A stretch of 64,000 nucleotides of DNA from Chloracidobacterium sp. (GTDB lineage: Bacteria > Acidobacteriota > Blastocatellia > Pyrinomonadales > Pyrinomonadaceae): NCBI GenBank assembly GCA_016715795.1, contig JADJXP010000002.1, positions 434,001 to 498,000 on the forward strand, given 5' to 3'. Every line of letters begins with the position of its first letter. Positions within the stretch are counted from its first letter, which is position 1. A program made the position numbers and the translations under genes. The notes below the pieces were generated by a model. The model was not told the origin of the DNA. It did no database searches and worked only from the letters and a program-made list of their open reading frames with translations. Positions 1 through 9,128 of the stretch are shown here, piece by piece.

Positions 1-1
1 C

Positions 2-1816
2 GTCTCGCCCGAACGGCTGCTGCAGAGCGGCGACCAGTTCCTTGAATTTCTCAAAGGCCTGAATATATCACTATTTGCGATCGACGAGGCTCATTGCATC
101 TCTAGCTGGGGGCACGATTTCCGGCCGGAGTATCTCAAACTCGCTCTGATCAAAGAACATTTCACAGGCGTGCCCGTTGTCGCCCTGACCGCGACCGCCG
201 ATAAACTTGTCCGCGGCGATATCGTCGAGCGGCTCAAGATCCTGCACGCCGAACGGTTCGTATCGAGCTTTAACCGGCCGAATATCTACTACGCGATCGA
301 GCAGAAGCAGAATTCTTATCGCCGCTTGCTGGAATACCTCTCGACGCGGCGCGACCAGAGCGGGATCATTTATTGTCTCAGCCGGGCGTCGGTCGATTCA
401 TTGGCGGCGGACCTGACCGACGAGGGCTACAGCTCGTTGCCCTATCACGCGGGCCTCGACAAAGCGACCCGTGATCGCAACCAGCAGAGTTTCATAAATG
501 ACGACACTAAAATCGTCGTCGCGACGATCGCATTCGGCATGGGAATCGACAAATCGAATGTCCGATTCGTCGTTCACATGGATCTGCCAAAGAACATCGA
601 GAGCTACTATCAGGAGACCGGCCGCGCGGGCCGCGACGGCCTGCCGAGCGAGGCGTTGTTGTTCTACTCATACGCCGATGTGCTCAAGCTGCAGAAATTC
701 GCCGCCGTCGAGGGCAATCGCGAACAGACCGCGATAATGCTCAAGAAACTCGACCAGATGGCCGAGTTCGGCGATCTGCGAACCTGTCGCCGGCGATTCC
801 TGCTCAATTACTTCTCAGAAGAATTAAATGAAGACTGCGGCAACTGCGATAACTGTGTCACGACACGCGAGACCTTCGACGGTACGATCATCGCCCAAAA
901 GGCGCTCAGCGCAGTAGCCCGCACGGGCCAGCGGTTTGGCGTCAACTACCTGATCGACTTCCTCCGCGGCTCTGAGGCCCAGGCTATCCGCGACGAGCAC
1001 AAGAACCTTAAAACCTACGGCGTCGGCTCTGACGTGTCAAAGAATGCGTGGTTCGAGCATTTCAAAGACCTCATCGCGCAGGGCTATCTGACCAAGACCG
1101 ACGGCCAATATCCCGTCGTTACCCTGACCGATAAAAGCGGCGACGTGCTCACCGGAAACGTCAAAGTCCAACTCACCAAGGCTCGCGTAAAGGTCGAAAA
1201 ACAAAAGGCCATCGCCGGCGAGATCCAGCACGAAAAGCCGCTATTCGATCACCTTCGCCAGCTTCGTGCCGTGATCGCAAAGAGCGAAAACCTTCCGCCC
1301 TACATCGTCTTTTCCGACGCCACGCTCGTTCAGATGGCCGCGTTTCTGCCGCTTACCGAGGCCGATATGCGGCGGATAATGGGCGTTGGCGACGTGAAAT
1401 GGGAAAAGTACGGCCGCGATTTCCTCAATGGGATCAAGGCGTATTGCTCAAAGAACAGCCTGACGACGCGAATGGACCTCAACGCATCGAGCCGAGCCAG
1501 AAAGTCCCGCACGCGCCGGGGCCCCGATAAGCGCAGCACTTTCGAGGTCTCGCTCGATCTTTTCCGCTCAGGAATGTCAGTCGAACAGATCGCCCGGACG
1601 CGGGAAATGGCCGCCAGTACTATCGAGGGCCACCTGGCGATGTTCATCCCGGCCGGAACGATCGAGCTTCGCGAACTTGTCTCCAAACACAAGATCGAAC
1701 CCATCCGTCAAGCGATCGCCCTTCACGGCGACCAATCGCTCGGCCTGTTGAAAACAGAACTAGGCGACGATTATAGCTACGGCGAGATCAGGGCCGTTAT
1801 CGCGTCGATGCAGTAA
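2..1816 (+). CDS. recQ: ATP-dependent DNA helicase RecQ (5' truncated by window edge)
   Basis: RecQ is a 3'-5' DNA helicase acting in recombination and fork repair. Reading from base 2 gives 604 residues; the N-terminus and Walker A lie before the window. The DEAH box with its RecQ-specific continuation (DEAHCISSWGHDFRPEY) lies at bases 83-133. It is followed by the helicase C domain (YYQETGRAGRDG), the zinc-binding cysteines (CRRRF...CGNCDNC, about bases 785-855), a winged-helix RQC region, an HRDC domain (about bases 1235-1460) and a C-terminal HTH_40-like domain. The GTG at 170 sits inside the helicase core and is not a start. The order RecQ-RQC-HRDC-HTH is that of full-length bacterial RecQ. 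Only the missing 5' end is uncertain. Confidence 0.95.
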   Translation, partial: VSPERLLQSGDQFLEFLKGLNISLFAIDEAHCISSWGHDFRPEYLKLALIKEHFTGVPVVALTATADKLVRGDIVERLKILHAERFVSSFNRPNIYYAIEQKQNSYRRLLEYLSTRRDQSGIIYCLSRASVDSLAADLTDEGYSSLPYHAGLDKATRDRNQQSFINDDTKIVVATIAFGMGIDKSNVRFVVHMDLPKNIESYYQETGRAGRDGLPSEALLFYSYADVLKLQKFAAVEGNREQTAIMLKKLDQMAEFGDLRTCRRRFLLNYFSEELNEDCGNCDNCVTTRETFDGTIIAQKALSAVARTGQRFGVNYLIDFLRGSEAQAIRDEHKNLKTYGVGSDVSKNAWFEHFKDLIAQGYLTKTDGQYPVVTLTDKSGDVLTGNVKVQLTKARVKVEKQKAIAGEIQHEKPLFDHLRQLRAVIAKSENLPPYIVFSDATLVQMAAFLPLTEADMRRIMGVGDVKWEKYGRDFLNGIKAYCSKNSLTTRMDLNASSRARKSRTRRGPDKRSTFEVSLDLFRSGMSVEQIARTREMAASTIEGHLAMFIPAGTIELRELVSKHKIEPIRQAIALHGDQSLGLLKTELGDDYSYGEIRAVIASMQ

Positions 1817-1823
1817 CCGGTTC

Positions 1824-1884
1824 TTATTCGTGCATTCGTGGCTAATTCCCTTGAACCGCTATTAGCCACGAATGCACGAATTAA
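1824..1884. repeat. Intergenic hairpin of 9-bp words
   Basis: Arms at 1824-1846 and 1861-1884 are near-perfect inverted copies built on the word GCCACGAAT/GCACGAAT. The same word recurs at 43658-43719 and 46705-46726. It lies between the recQ stop and the pirin stop, so it could also act as a bidirectional terminator, but no T-run follows it. Confidence 0.75.
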
Positions 1885-1891
1885 GATGCCT

Positions 1892-2758
1892 CTATTCAAG
1901 TTCCCCAAATTGCCCGCTGCCAAAATCCCGCATCGCCTGGCGGATCTCGTCTTGCGTGTTCATGACGAACGGGCCATATGAGGCGATCGGCTCATTCAAT
2001 GGCTCGCCGCTCAACAACAAACAAAGCGTATCGTCCGCTGCCCCAACAGTTATATCGGTGCCGTCATTATTAAACACGACAAAGCTGTCCGCCGGGGCTT
2101 CATCACTGCCGTTGATCACGACCGAACCGGTGGCGATGAGCATCCCGGTGTTGAAGCCGGCCGGCAGCGAAATGTCGGCCTTGCCGCCATCTGACAGCTT
2201 TATCCGGTACATCTCGACCGGTGAGAATGTGCTCGCGGGGCCTTTCGCGCCGTTGTATTCGCCCGCGATCACCTCGACCGTGCCGCCCGCGACCTCAACG
2301 CGTGGTATCTGCGAGTCCTCGATCGCCTGATACTTTGGCTCGGTCATTTTGTCTTTCGACGGCAGATTGACCCAAAGCTGGGCCATATGAAATATGCCGC
2401 CGGAGCGCGCGAAGCCCTCCTCATGATATTCCTTGTGCAGGATGCCGCTGCCGGCCGTCATCCATTGCAGGTCGCCTTCGCCGATCACGCCCGCGTTACC
2501 GCGGCTGTCGTGATGCGCGACCTTGCCTTGAAACGAGATCGTCACTGTCTCAAACCCGCGGTGCGGATGCGGCCCGACGCCGCGCGGCTTGAGCGTCGGC
2601 GGGAATTCGTGCGGCGAATTGTAATCCAATAGATAAAACGGGCTCATTCGATCCTCAGGCAGAGCGAAGGGAAAGAAATTATGTACCCTGAACCCGTCGC
2701 CTACCCAATGCGTCTCGGCAGGTGTCATGACCTGCTCCACAGTCTTTATTGCTCCCAT
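1892..2758 (-). CDS. Pirin family protein
   Basis: Bicupin of 288 residues, the usual size of pirins, which are iron-binding cupins with quercetinase-like or redox-sensing roles. The N-terminal cupin carries the metal-site signature HPHRGFET, followed by a second His in VAHHDSRG and a Glu in the LHKEYHEE segment. The C-terminal half matches the Pirin_C layout (GEYNGAKGPAS...PADSFVVFNNDG). It is transcribed away from tRNA-Glu and converges on recQ. The start ATG at 2758 begins MGAIKTVEQVM, typical of the family. Family assignment is firm; the substrate is unknown. Confidence 0.92.
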   Translation of the reverse strand: MGAIKTVEQVMTPAETHWVGDGFRVHNFFPFALPEDRMSPFYLLDYNSPHEFPPTLKPRGVGPHPHRGFETVTISFQGKVAHHDSRGNAGVIGEGDLQWMTAGSGILHKEYHEEGFARSGGIFHMAQLWVNLPSKDKMTEPKYQAIEDSQIPRVEVAGGTVEVIAGEYNGAKGPASTFSPVEMYRIKLSDGGKADISLPAGFNTGMLIATGSVVINGSDEAPADSFVVFNNDGTDITVGAADDTLCLLLSGEPLNEPIASYGPFVMNTQDEIRQAMRDFGSGQFGELE

Positions 2759-2795
2759 ATGAGTATTTTACCAGAATGGGTCGATCCGTTCCTGT

Positions 2796-2824
2796 TTGAC
2801 ATCAAAATGGCCGTCCGATATCCT
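2796..2824 (+). promoter_or_regulatory. Sigma-70 type promoter of tRNA-Glu
   Basis: TTGACA (2796-2801), a 17-bp spacer, then TATCCT (2819-2824). Predicted start near 2831, about 27 nt before the mature tRNA. The -35 is perfect and the -10 matches 4 of 6. Confidence 0.75.
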
Positions 2825-2857
2825 TACTGTTCGCTTGCGGGCAGGCGAACGAGTTGT

Positions 2858-2932
2858 GTCCGGTTCGTCTAGGGGTTAGGACACCGCCCTTTCACGGCGG
2901 CAACACGGGTTCAAATCCCGTACCGGATACCA
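2858..2932 (+). tRNA. tRNA-Glu (anticodon TTC)
   Basis: Complete cloverleaf. The acceptor GTCCGGT pairs with ACCGGAT (one G-U), the D-arm contains TAGGGGTTAGGA, the anticodon stem CCGCC/GGCGG encloses loop CTTTCAC with anticodon TTC at 2891-2893, and the T-arm contains GGGTTCAAATCCC. Discriminator A is at 2929 and CCA is encoded at 2930-2932. It has its own promoter upstream and a strong terminator downstream. Confidence 0.97.
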
Positions 2933-2971
2933 TCCTTATCGGCCAAAAAGGCATCATATTAGTAATACAAT

Positions 2972-2998
2972 TCGCTCGCCCGTCGAGCGATTTTTTAT
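2972..2998 (+). terminator. Rho-independent terminator after tRNA-Glu
   Basis: Stem TCGCTCG/CGAGCGA (2972-2978 with 2984-2990), 5-nt loop, followed by six T and more AT-rich sequence. Confidence 0.9.
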
Positions 2999-3007
2999 TT
3001 TTATAGA

Positions 3008-4864
3008 ATGATAAGAAGACCAGTTTTATTATGTTTCCTGCTATGCCTTGCTGCCTCGGTTGGCTCGGCGCAGAACACTCGGTCGTCTGGCGCGGTTCTT
3101 GTGCTCCCGTTCGCTAATCGATCAACAAACAGAGAGTCAAATTGGATCGGTGAGAGTTTTGCGGAATCGCTCGCCGACCTGCTGAGTAATAAGGGCCTTC
3201 GCGTGCTCTCGAATCAAGAACGCAAGGTCATCCAGCGCGAGATGCGTGTGCCGGATGCATCCGTGCCTTCAATCGCAACGTCGCTGAGGATCGCACAGCG
3301 AGCCGGAGCGACGCTGTTGGTAATTGGTGACTACGATCTGCTGCCCGAAGCAGATGGAGCGGCGTCGAGCATCATTGTGAACGCTCGAGTTGTGCGGGCC
3401 AGCGGTTCGATAGTCAGTGAGGATTTTCCTGATGGGCGACGTATCGGGTTCAACATCAGCGATGCGACCAAAAATCTGCCGCGGATCCAGGGAGAACTGG
3501 CGTGGGAGATACTGTACCGCATCGATAAGGTCATCTACGGCCGCGACAAGAATCAGTTCCCGTTCATGAAGAACAACTTCATCGCTGAAGCAGAATCTAA
3601 GGTTCCTTCGCGCGCGCTTGAGGCGTTTGTCAAAGCCCTTACCACATCGCGCTCAAACGCATCAGCTCGCGAGATCTACCTGAAAAATGCTATCCGCGAA
3701 TACAAACTTGCGCGTCCCGAGGGCACCTATGCGGACGCGGCCCTCGAGTTGGGCCACTTCTACGCCGCTCAAGGGCGAAAGGGCGATTCGGTAGCGGCCT
3801 TTAATGATGTGATCCAGAGCGTCGAGGCTTGTCGTCAACAGGCACCCGGGAACAAGATCGCAAGCAATTGCAACGAAGATGCCTACGTCGAGGCTGCGTT
3901 TTTCTCAGGTCTCCAGGCAATGCAGGACCGTAACTTTGAGGTTGCGCTCGGCACACTGACACCGATCTACAAGTCGCTTGAGACCGAAAGCATTGCAAAC
4001 ATGCTTGGAGTGCTTAATGTCGAGGCCGCGCGGGCGGAACGCAAGAATCAGGGGAAATCCGAAGCCTACCTGATCGAGGGAACCAAGTTTCTTAAGCTTG
4101 CTGCGGAATCGACTACTAGTCGAGCGAACTACAAGTTCAACTATGGCGTCGCTGAGTTTCTTCGCGGCGATTATGCCGCGTCGAGAAAAGCGCTTGAATC
4201 AGCGATCTATCTAGACGCGAAAGACGGTGAGGCACATTTTCTGCTTGCCCGCGTGCTTGAGTTGCTTAATGACCCGCACGCGACCGTGATCGACAATTCA
4301 GCGAGACAGCTTCTCGATCCGGAAAAATCTTATGCCCGGTTGCAGCTCGATTGGCAAAAGGCGAAGAGCATCGCAGGGATCTCGCTTAGGTTTGATGACC
4401 CAAGCCGAGAGGATTTTGTCGCCGAGATCCTAAGCCGAAAACGCAAGGGCAGTGGCGAAGCCTCTCAAGTATCCGAAACCGACGCAAAGCTCGCGGAGGC
4501 CCGTGACCTTGTAAGGATGGGTCGCGACGACGAAGCGGTTGTTGCCCTTAACGGCCTGCTGCTCAGAGAACCGATGAATGCTGAGGTATACCTGCTGTTG
4601 GGAAAGGTCAACATGCGGCGAGGTGAGCTTGACCGCGCCATCAGCTATTTTAAGACCGCGACGTTCTGGGACAATCGCACCGTCGAAGCTTACGTTGCGC
4701 TGGTCAAGATCTATGTCGAACGGAAAGATTGCCAACAGGCCAAAACATACGCGACGCAGGCGAATGAGGCATTACCTTCGGTAGATCGCAGCAAGGTCGA
4801 ACTGGAAACCCTACGAGGCGAGGTAGGCTCGCTTCAGCGGTTGGTTGATAAATGTTCCATTTAG
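3008..4864 (+). CDS. Secreted TPR protein with CsgG/TolB-like N-terminal domain
   Basis: 618 residues. Residues 1-21 form a signal peptide (MIRRPVLLCFLLCLAASVGSA). Residues about 28-115 (VLVLPFANRS...GESFAESLADLLSNKGLRVLS) resemble the alpha/beta domain seen in CsgG, FlgO and TolB-like periplasmic proteins. From about residue 200 onward the chain is helical with TPR-like repeats; the clearest are near 240-275, 375-420 and 490-570. It probably acts in the periplasm as a scaffold. It stands alone between tRNA-Glu and a gene-free region. The terminator at 4944-4976 ends it. No enzymatic motif is visible and the specific role is unknown. Confidence 0.8.
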   Translation: MIRRPVLLCFLLCLAASVGSAQNTRSSGAVLVLPFANRSTNRESNWIGESFAESLADLLSNKGLRVLSNQERKVIQREMRVPDASVPSIATSLRIAQRAGATLLVIGDYDLLPEADGAASSIIVNARVVRASGSIVSEDFPDGRRIGFNISDATKNLPRIQGELAWEILYRIDKVIYGRDKNQFPFMKNNFIAEAESKVPSRALEAFVKALTTSRSNASAREIYLKNAIREYKLARPEGTYADAALELGHFYAAQGRKGDSVAAFNDVIQSVEACRQQAPGNKIASNCNEDAYVEAAFFSGLQAMQDRNFEVALGTLTPIYKSLETESIANMLGVLNVEAARAERKNQGKSEAYLIEGTKFLKLAAESTTSRANYKFNYGVAEFLRGDYAASRKALESAIYLDAKDGEAHFLLARVLELLNDPHATVIDNSARQLLDPEKSYARLQLDWQKAKSIAGISLRFDDPSREDFVAEILSRKRKGSGEASQVSETDAKLAEARDLVRMGRDDEAVVALNGLLLREPMNAEVYLLLGKVNMRRGELDRAISYFKTATFWDNRTVEAYVALVKIYVERKDCQQAKTYATQANEALPSVDRSKVELETLRGEVGSLQRLVDKCSI

Positions 4865-4876
4865 TGCGCCGAGGCA

Positions 4877-5011
4877 GTTCAGAGTTCGGAGTTTAGGGTT
4901 CAGAGTTGTAAAACCGCCGTCTTTCCAAAAATATTTCTGTGGGAAAAGCCTGTAAACACAGGCTTTTTCTTATTTCCCCAACTCTGAACCCTAAACTCCG
5001 AACTCTAAACT
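4877..5011. repeat. Gene-free heptad-word hairpin element
   Basis: The left arm 4877-4909 is five 7-bp words (GTTCAGA, GTTCGGA, GTTTAGG, GTTCAGA and a degenerate one). The right arm, about 4978-5011, is the inverse of the same series. The 68-bp interior holds the terminator of the upstream gene. The arms are homologous to each other but not to arms at other loci; only the 7-bp period is shared. Confidence 0.8.
4944..4976 (+). terminator. Rho-independent terminator
   Basis: A 10-bp perfect stem AAAAGCCTGT/ACAGGCTTTT (4944-4953 with 4958-4967), loop AAAC, then a T-rich tail. It ends the TPR-protein transcript and lies inside the heptad hairpin. Confidence 0.85.
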
Positions 5012-5019
5012 CGCTTCCG

Positions 5020-5035
5020 TGGCACGCTATGTGCT
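5020..5035 (+). promoter_or_regulatory. Sigma-54-like (-24/-12) promoter
   Basis: TGGCACG, then 4 nt, then GTGCT, with the invariant GG and GC at exactly the spacing of the RpoN consensus TGGCACGN4TTGCW. One mismatch at the first T of the -12 box. Predicted start about 5046. No coding region lies in the next 190 bases, only a hairpin terminator. Confidence 0.45.
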
Positions 5036-5045
5036 TTATACATCT

Positions 5046-5187
5046 GCGGCTAGCTTGATGAAGTTGATCAAGACCCCGCCGCCAACTCTACTCCGAGCGC
5101 GGTTTGCCACTGTGCTCTAACACCTTCCGAGCGTTCCTTCAGTTGTCCTACCCTATCGAGCCCGGCCCCCAAGGCCGGGCTCGCCTT
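5046..5187 (+). ncRNA. Candidate small RNA
   Basis: Inferred only from a sigma-54-like promoter immediately upstream and a strong GC hairpin at its end, with no credible reading frame between. It contains a 30-nt stretch (5121-5150) resembling leader sequences of the lipoprotein genes near 17.9 and 19.2 kb, in the opposite sense. It matches no RNA family I recognise. Confidence 0.3.
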
Positions 5188-5193
5188 ATTTTA
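5158..5193 (+). terminator. Hairpin terminator of candidate small RNA
   Basis: Perfect 10-bp stem GAGCCCGGCC/GGCCGGGCTC with a 5-nt loop, followed by GCCTTATTTTA. The U-tract is interrupted, so efficiency is uncertain. Confidence 0.55.
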
Positions 5194-5393
5194 TCGGGAC
5201 TCTGCGAGTTTGTTAGCGAATTACACGTTTTCGTTCATTTTGAATTGCCCGTGCGACGCATTGATCTGTTCGTTCCGTCAGTCTGACATGACTATTCGTC
5301 AAACGTGGTTCCAATGACATTACACGTCAGCCTTAGGTGACAAAATTTGTCGCTTTCTGACCGAATGTCGGTCAGAATGGCTGAAACTGATCT

Positions 5394-5598
5394 GTCACCA
5401 CCGGTGACAAATATTAAAGCCTAGGGTGCAGCGAGTGAAACGAGCGGAACCCCAGGGAACGATTCAACCACCGATCCGTCCCTGAAGGGGACGCACATCA
5501 ACGTCGATGTTGCTCACCTTCAGCGAGCGAAACGTTCTCTGTCTACTACTCGAAGACTCGCTGCACCCTAGGCTTTAATTTATGTCGCCGTTGGCGAC
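5394..5598. mobile_element. MITE-like palindromic element, copy R1
   Basis: Non-coding unit bounded by inverted ends: a small palindrome (GTCACC..GGTGAC on the left, GTCGCC..GGCGAC on the right), then AAATATTAAAG, then CCTAGGGTGCA. The interior contains smaller palindromes around CGTCCC..GGGGACG. Two relatives lie at 7274-7497 and 9104-9327. It ends 45 bp before the first lnt start. No transposase is present, so it would depend on one supplied in trans. Confidence 0.7.
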
Positions 5599-5642
5599 AG
5601 GAGGCCGACGCGTTTCGTTGTTGTTTCGGTTAACATAAGGCG

Positions 5643-7298
5643 ATGGCTATCGCTGGTTTGCGTCGAATTATCCCTGCATGGCAGAACGCGTTGCTCGCTC
5701 TCGTCGCTGCCGGCCTGCTCATCCTCGCATTTCCCGATTTCGAATGGTGGTGGACGGCCTGGTTTGCGTTGGTGCCGTTGATGTGGGCGGTCGAGCGGCA
5801 GAAGGAAAGCGTTACGGCGTGCTTCCTGCTCGGGTGGCTGTTCGGCACGGCGTTCTTTTTTGGCACGTGCTGGTGGCTGACCTACGCCCCGATCCACTAT
5901 GCCGCGGTGCCGTGGCCGATAGCGTATCTGCTCATCCTGATCGCCTGTCTCGGCGCGGGCGTGTTTCCGGGGATATTCGCCGCGATACTATCGATCCTGC
6001 TCCGCCGCTTCGGCTCGTGGGCATTCCTCGCCGCGCCGTTTGTTTGGGTGTTTACCGAGTTTCTGCGGTATTGGGCGACGGGGAATAATTGGAATGCGGT
6101 TGGGTATTCGCAGGCGTTCACAGCGAGTCGGCTTTTGAGCCTCGGATCAGTTGGCGGGAATGCAATGATCTCATTTGTAGTTGTCGCTACATTGCCTTTC
6201 CTGCAACTGGTACTTTTGGGGATTGTCGGCGTTGGCCGGCGGTTTAGACAAAATAGCGGACTAACACCAGATAAGCGAGAGACGTTGACGAGCCCAATTC
6301 CGACATCAGAAGGCATTTATGCCATGGTGGCCTTCACGATCTTTTTGACTTCAACGCTTCTGCTTGCACTGTTTCTCTTTTCGCCTCCATTGGCGGAACG
6401 ACGCGGATCGGGCACGTCGAACGTTGTCGCCCTCCAACCCAACGTTCCGATGAGCGGAATGGATTCGATAAAGTCCGACCAATTCCGTAATCGCCACGTT
6501 GCGTTGGCGGAAGACGAGATCAAGAAACTGCCGACCGCCGACCGCCAATTACCTACTCTCGTCATCCTCCCCGAATCGCCGATGAACTTTATGTATAACG
6601 ACGATCGCGAGTTTCAGCAGTTTGTACGCGACTTTACGACGCGGAATGATATGAGCTTGCTGTTCAACTCGGCCGAGCCTGATGCGACGAACGGAAAGTA
6701 TTTCAACTCGGCCGTGATGGTCGGGCCGGATGGCAATGAGGTCGCGCAGTATGACAAAATTTACCTTTTGCCGTTCGGTGAGGCTGTGCCGCAGCCGTTC
6801 GAAGGCATTGTCCCCGGCTTTGTCGGCAATTTTTCTTACGGCCGTGAATACGATCTGTTGCCACTCGGAGACGCAAAAGCAGGCGTGATGATCTGCTTCG
6901 AATCGCACTTCGGTCAGCTCAGCCGCGAATACGTCCGCAACGGTGCCGACGCGATCATCGAGATGACCAATGATGGCTACCTCGGCCCGACGCCGGTGCT
7001 GCGGCAGCACCTCGCGAACGCCGTTTTCCGTGCAGTCGAGACCAATCGGCCCGTTATACGCGTCACAAATGTCGGAATTACCGCCTATATCGACGAAAAA
7101 GGCACCGTTTTGGACCCGCTTCCGGTGTATCAAGAAGGCACCCGTACCTGGACCGTATCAAAAAGCGACGGCTCGCAGACGTTCTATGTGAAATACGGCG
7201 ATTGGTTTGCGTGGTTGTGTTCGGTGGTGACACTTGGATTGTTGATCTTCGGTTTTCCCACGAGGCGATCAGAGTCGCCAAACGGCGACAAATATTAA
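5643..7298 (+). CDS. lnt: Apolipoprotein N-acyltransferase, copy 1
   Basis: 551 residues. Inner-membrane enzyme that transfers the third acyl chain to the N-terminal Cys of lipoproteins. Hydrophobic segments fill residues 1-220 and a C-terminal helix precedes the end. The nitrilase-like periplasmic domain shows the catalytic Glu (VILPESPMNF), Lys (YDKIYLLPFGE) and Cys (GVMICFESHFG). The start ATG at 5643 follows AAGGCG. The final residues SPNGDKY and the stop are encoded by the left end of repeat element R2. The first ~115 and last ~90 residues are nearly identical to the tandem copy downstream, while the middle has diverged. The catalytic set looks intact, so function is likely. Confidence 0.93.
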   Translation: MAIAGLRRIIPAWQNALLALVAAGLLILAFPDFEWWWTAWFALVPLMWAVERQKESVTACFLLGWLFGTAFFFGTCWWLTYAPIHYAAVPWPIAYLLILIACLGAGVFPGIFAAILSILLRRFGSWAFLAAPFVWVFTEFLRYWATGNNWNAVGYSQAFTASRLLSLGSVGGNAMISFVVVATLPFLQLVLLGIVGVGRRFRQNSGLTPDKRETLTSPIPTSEGIYAMVAFTIFLTSTLLLALFLFSPPLAERRGSGTSNVVALQPNVPMSGMDSIKSDQFRNRHVALAEDEIKKLPTADRQLPTLVILPESPMNFMYNDDREFQQFVRDFTTRNDMSLLFNSAEPDATNGKYFNSAVMVGPDGNEVAQYDKIYLLPFGEAVPQPFEGIVPGFVGNFSYGREYDLLPLGDAKAGVMICFESHFGQLSREYVRNGADAIIEMTNDGYLGPTPVLRQHLANAVFRAVETNRPVIRVTNVGITAYIDEKGTVLDPLPVYQEGTRTWTVSKSDGSQTFYVKYGDWFAWLCSVVTLGLLIFGFPTRRSESPNGDKY

Positions 7299-7497
7299 AG
7301 CCTAGGGTGCAATGAGCGGAGCGACTGGAACCCTAGGTAAACGAAGCAAACGGTCTCGCTCACTGAAGGCGAGCAATAATTGTCGCCGCCATATTGTTCG
7401 TCCCCTGCAGGGACGGTATTCTATATTGGCTCCAACCTAGGGTTTCGCTCGAAGACTCGCTGCACCCTAGGCTTTAATTTATGTCGCCGTTGGCGAC
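7274..7497. mobile_element. MITE-like palindromic element, copy R2
   Basis: 224-bp unit with inverted ends as in R1. Its left end supplies the last codons and TAA of lnt copy 1; its right end is 45 bp before the start of lnt copy 2. It differs from R3 at only a few positions, one of them in the central CGTCCC palindrome. Confidence 0.75.
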
Positions 7498-7541
7498 AGG
7501 AGGCCGACGCGTTTCGTTGTTGTTTCGGTTAACATAAGGCG

Positions 7542-9128
7542 ATGGCTATCGCTGGTTTGCGTCGAATTATCCCTGCATGGCAGAACACGTTGCTCGCTCT
7601 CGTCGCTGCCGGCTTGCTCATCCTCGCATTTCCCGATTTCGAATGGTGGTGGACGGCGTGGTTTGCGTTGGTGCCGTTGATGTGGGCGGTCGAGCGGCAG
7701 AAGGAAAGCGTTACGGCGTGCTTTCTGCTCGGGTGGCTGTTCGGCACGGCGTTCTTTTTTGGCACGTGCTGGTGGCTGACCTACGCCCCGATCCACTACG
7801 CCGCGGTACCGTGGCCGCTAGCCTATCTGCTCATCCTGATCGCCTGCCTCGGAGCGGGCGTGTTTCCGGGAATATTCGCCGCACTTCTTTCAATACGAAT
7901 AAAACGATTGGGCGTGGCGGGGGCTGGCAGTGCCGTCTGGGTATGGGTTGCGACCGAATTCGCTCGATACTGGGTAACCGGTAACGATTGGAATGCCGTC
8001 GGTTACTCGCTCGCTTTTGCCGGACCGCTGTTTAACTCCATCGCCGCCTACGGTGGTGTCCTTCTCGTGAGCGGCTTGGTTGTATTGATCAACACAAGCG
8101 TTTTTCAATTAGCTCTAATATTTCGAGAGTGGGGCTTACCATCGAAGGTAGTCGCGATGATTGCTGGATACGCCTTGGTACTTGCAATCGCACTGTTCCT
8201 TGTCTCGGGACCTGAGACAGCCGAGCCTGTCGCTGGGCAACGCAACTCCGCCATCATCGGACTTCAACCTAACGTCCCAATGTCCGGCCTCGATTCCCGG
8301 CGCCTCGAACAACTTCGCCAACGACAGATCGACCTCGCGGAAGCCGAGATCAGCCGCCTCAGAGCCACGAACAACGAACTGCCGACCACCGTCATTCTCC
8401 CCGAATCGCCGATGAACTTCATGTACAACGACGACCGGGAGTTTCAGCAGTTTATCGGTGAATTTGCGAGGCGGAATGACGTGAGCGTGCTGTTCAATTC
8501 GGCCGAGCCGGATGCGACGAATGGGAAGTATTTCAATTCCGCCGTGATGGTCGGGGCGGATGGGAAGATACTCGATCAGTACGACAAGCTTTACCTGCTG
8601 CCGTTTGGCGAGGCGGTGCCGCGGCCGCTGGACGGGATAATGCCGGGCTTTGTCGGGAACTTTTCGTATGGCCGCGAATACGACCTGCTGCCGGTCGGCG
8701 ATGCGAAGGCGGGCGTGATGATCTGTTTCGAATCGCACTTTGGCCAGCTTTCGCGTGAATACGTTCGCAATGGAGCAGACGTCATCATCGAGATGACAAA
8801 CGACGGCTATCTCGGCCCGACGCCGGTTTTGCGGCAGCATCTCGCCAACGCCGTTTTCCGTGCAGTCGAGACCAATCGGCCCGTTATACGCGTCACAAAT
8901 GTCGGAATTACCGCCTATATCGACGAAAAAGGCACCGTTTTGGACCCGCTTCCGGTGTATCAAGAAGGCACCCGTACCTGGACCGTATCAAAAAGCGACG
9001 GCTCGCAGACGTTCTATGTGAAATACGGCGATTGGTTTGCGTGGTTGTGTTCGGTGGTGACACTTGGATTGTTGATCTTCGGTTTTCCCACGAGGCGATC
9101 AGAGTCGCCAAACGGCGACAAATATTAA
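7542..9128 (+). CDS. lnt: Apolipoprotein N-acyltransferase, copy 2
   Basis: 528 residues, tandem duplicate of the preceding gene. Glu (VILPESPMNF), Lys (YDKLYLLPFGE) and Cys (GVMICFESHFG) are all retained, with the same membrane layout. The central region (about residues 115-430) has drifted, for example GSAVWVWVATEFARYWVTGN against the copy-1 counterpart. The ends match copy 1 almost base for base: from the upstream repeat through about 7880, and from 8847 into R3. Both copies read through without breaks, so both may work, perhaps on different lipoprotein subsets or acyl donors (inference). Confidence 0.92.
   Translation: MAIAGLRRIIPAWQNTLLALVAAGLLILAFPDFEWWWTAWFALVPLMWAVERQKESVTACFLLGWLFGTAFFFGTCWWLTYAPIHYAAVPWPLAYLLILIACLGAGVFPGIFAALLSIRIKRLGVAGAGSAVWVWVATEFARYWVTGNDWNAVGYSLAFAGPLFNSIAAYGGVLLVSGLVVLINTSVFQLALIFREWGLPSKVVAMIAGYALVLAIALFLVSGPETAEPVAGQRNSAIIGLQPNVPMSGLDSRRLEQLRQRQIDLAEAEISRLRATNNELPTTVILPESPMNFMYNDDREFQQFIGEFARRNDVSVLFNSAEPDATNGKYFNSAVMVGADGKILDQYDKLYLLPFGEAVPRPLDGIMPGFVGNFSYGREYDLLPVGDAKAGVMICFESHFGQLSREYVRNGADVIIEMTNDGYLGPTPVLRQHLANAVFRAVETNRPVIRVTNVGITAYIDEKGTVLDPLPVYQEGTRTWTVSKSDGSQTFYVKYGDWFAWLCSVVTLGLLIFGFPTRRSESPNGDKY

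Noticed and set aside
170..172. GTG as start of recQ
   Set aside because: Upstream codons encode the DEAH motif, so the gene begins before the window.
5104..5286. 60-codon frame in the gene-free region
   Set aside because: It crosses the terminator hairpin and has no protein-like features.
7542..9128. Second lnt copy as a pseudogene
   Set aside because: The frame is open, all three catalytic residues are present and the membrane segments are preserved.
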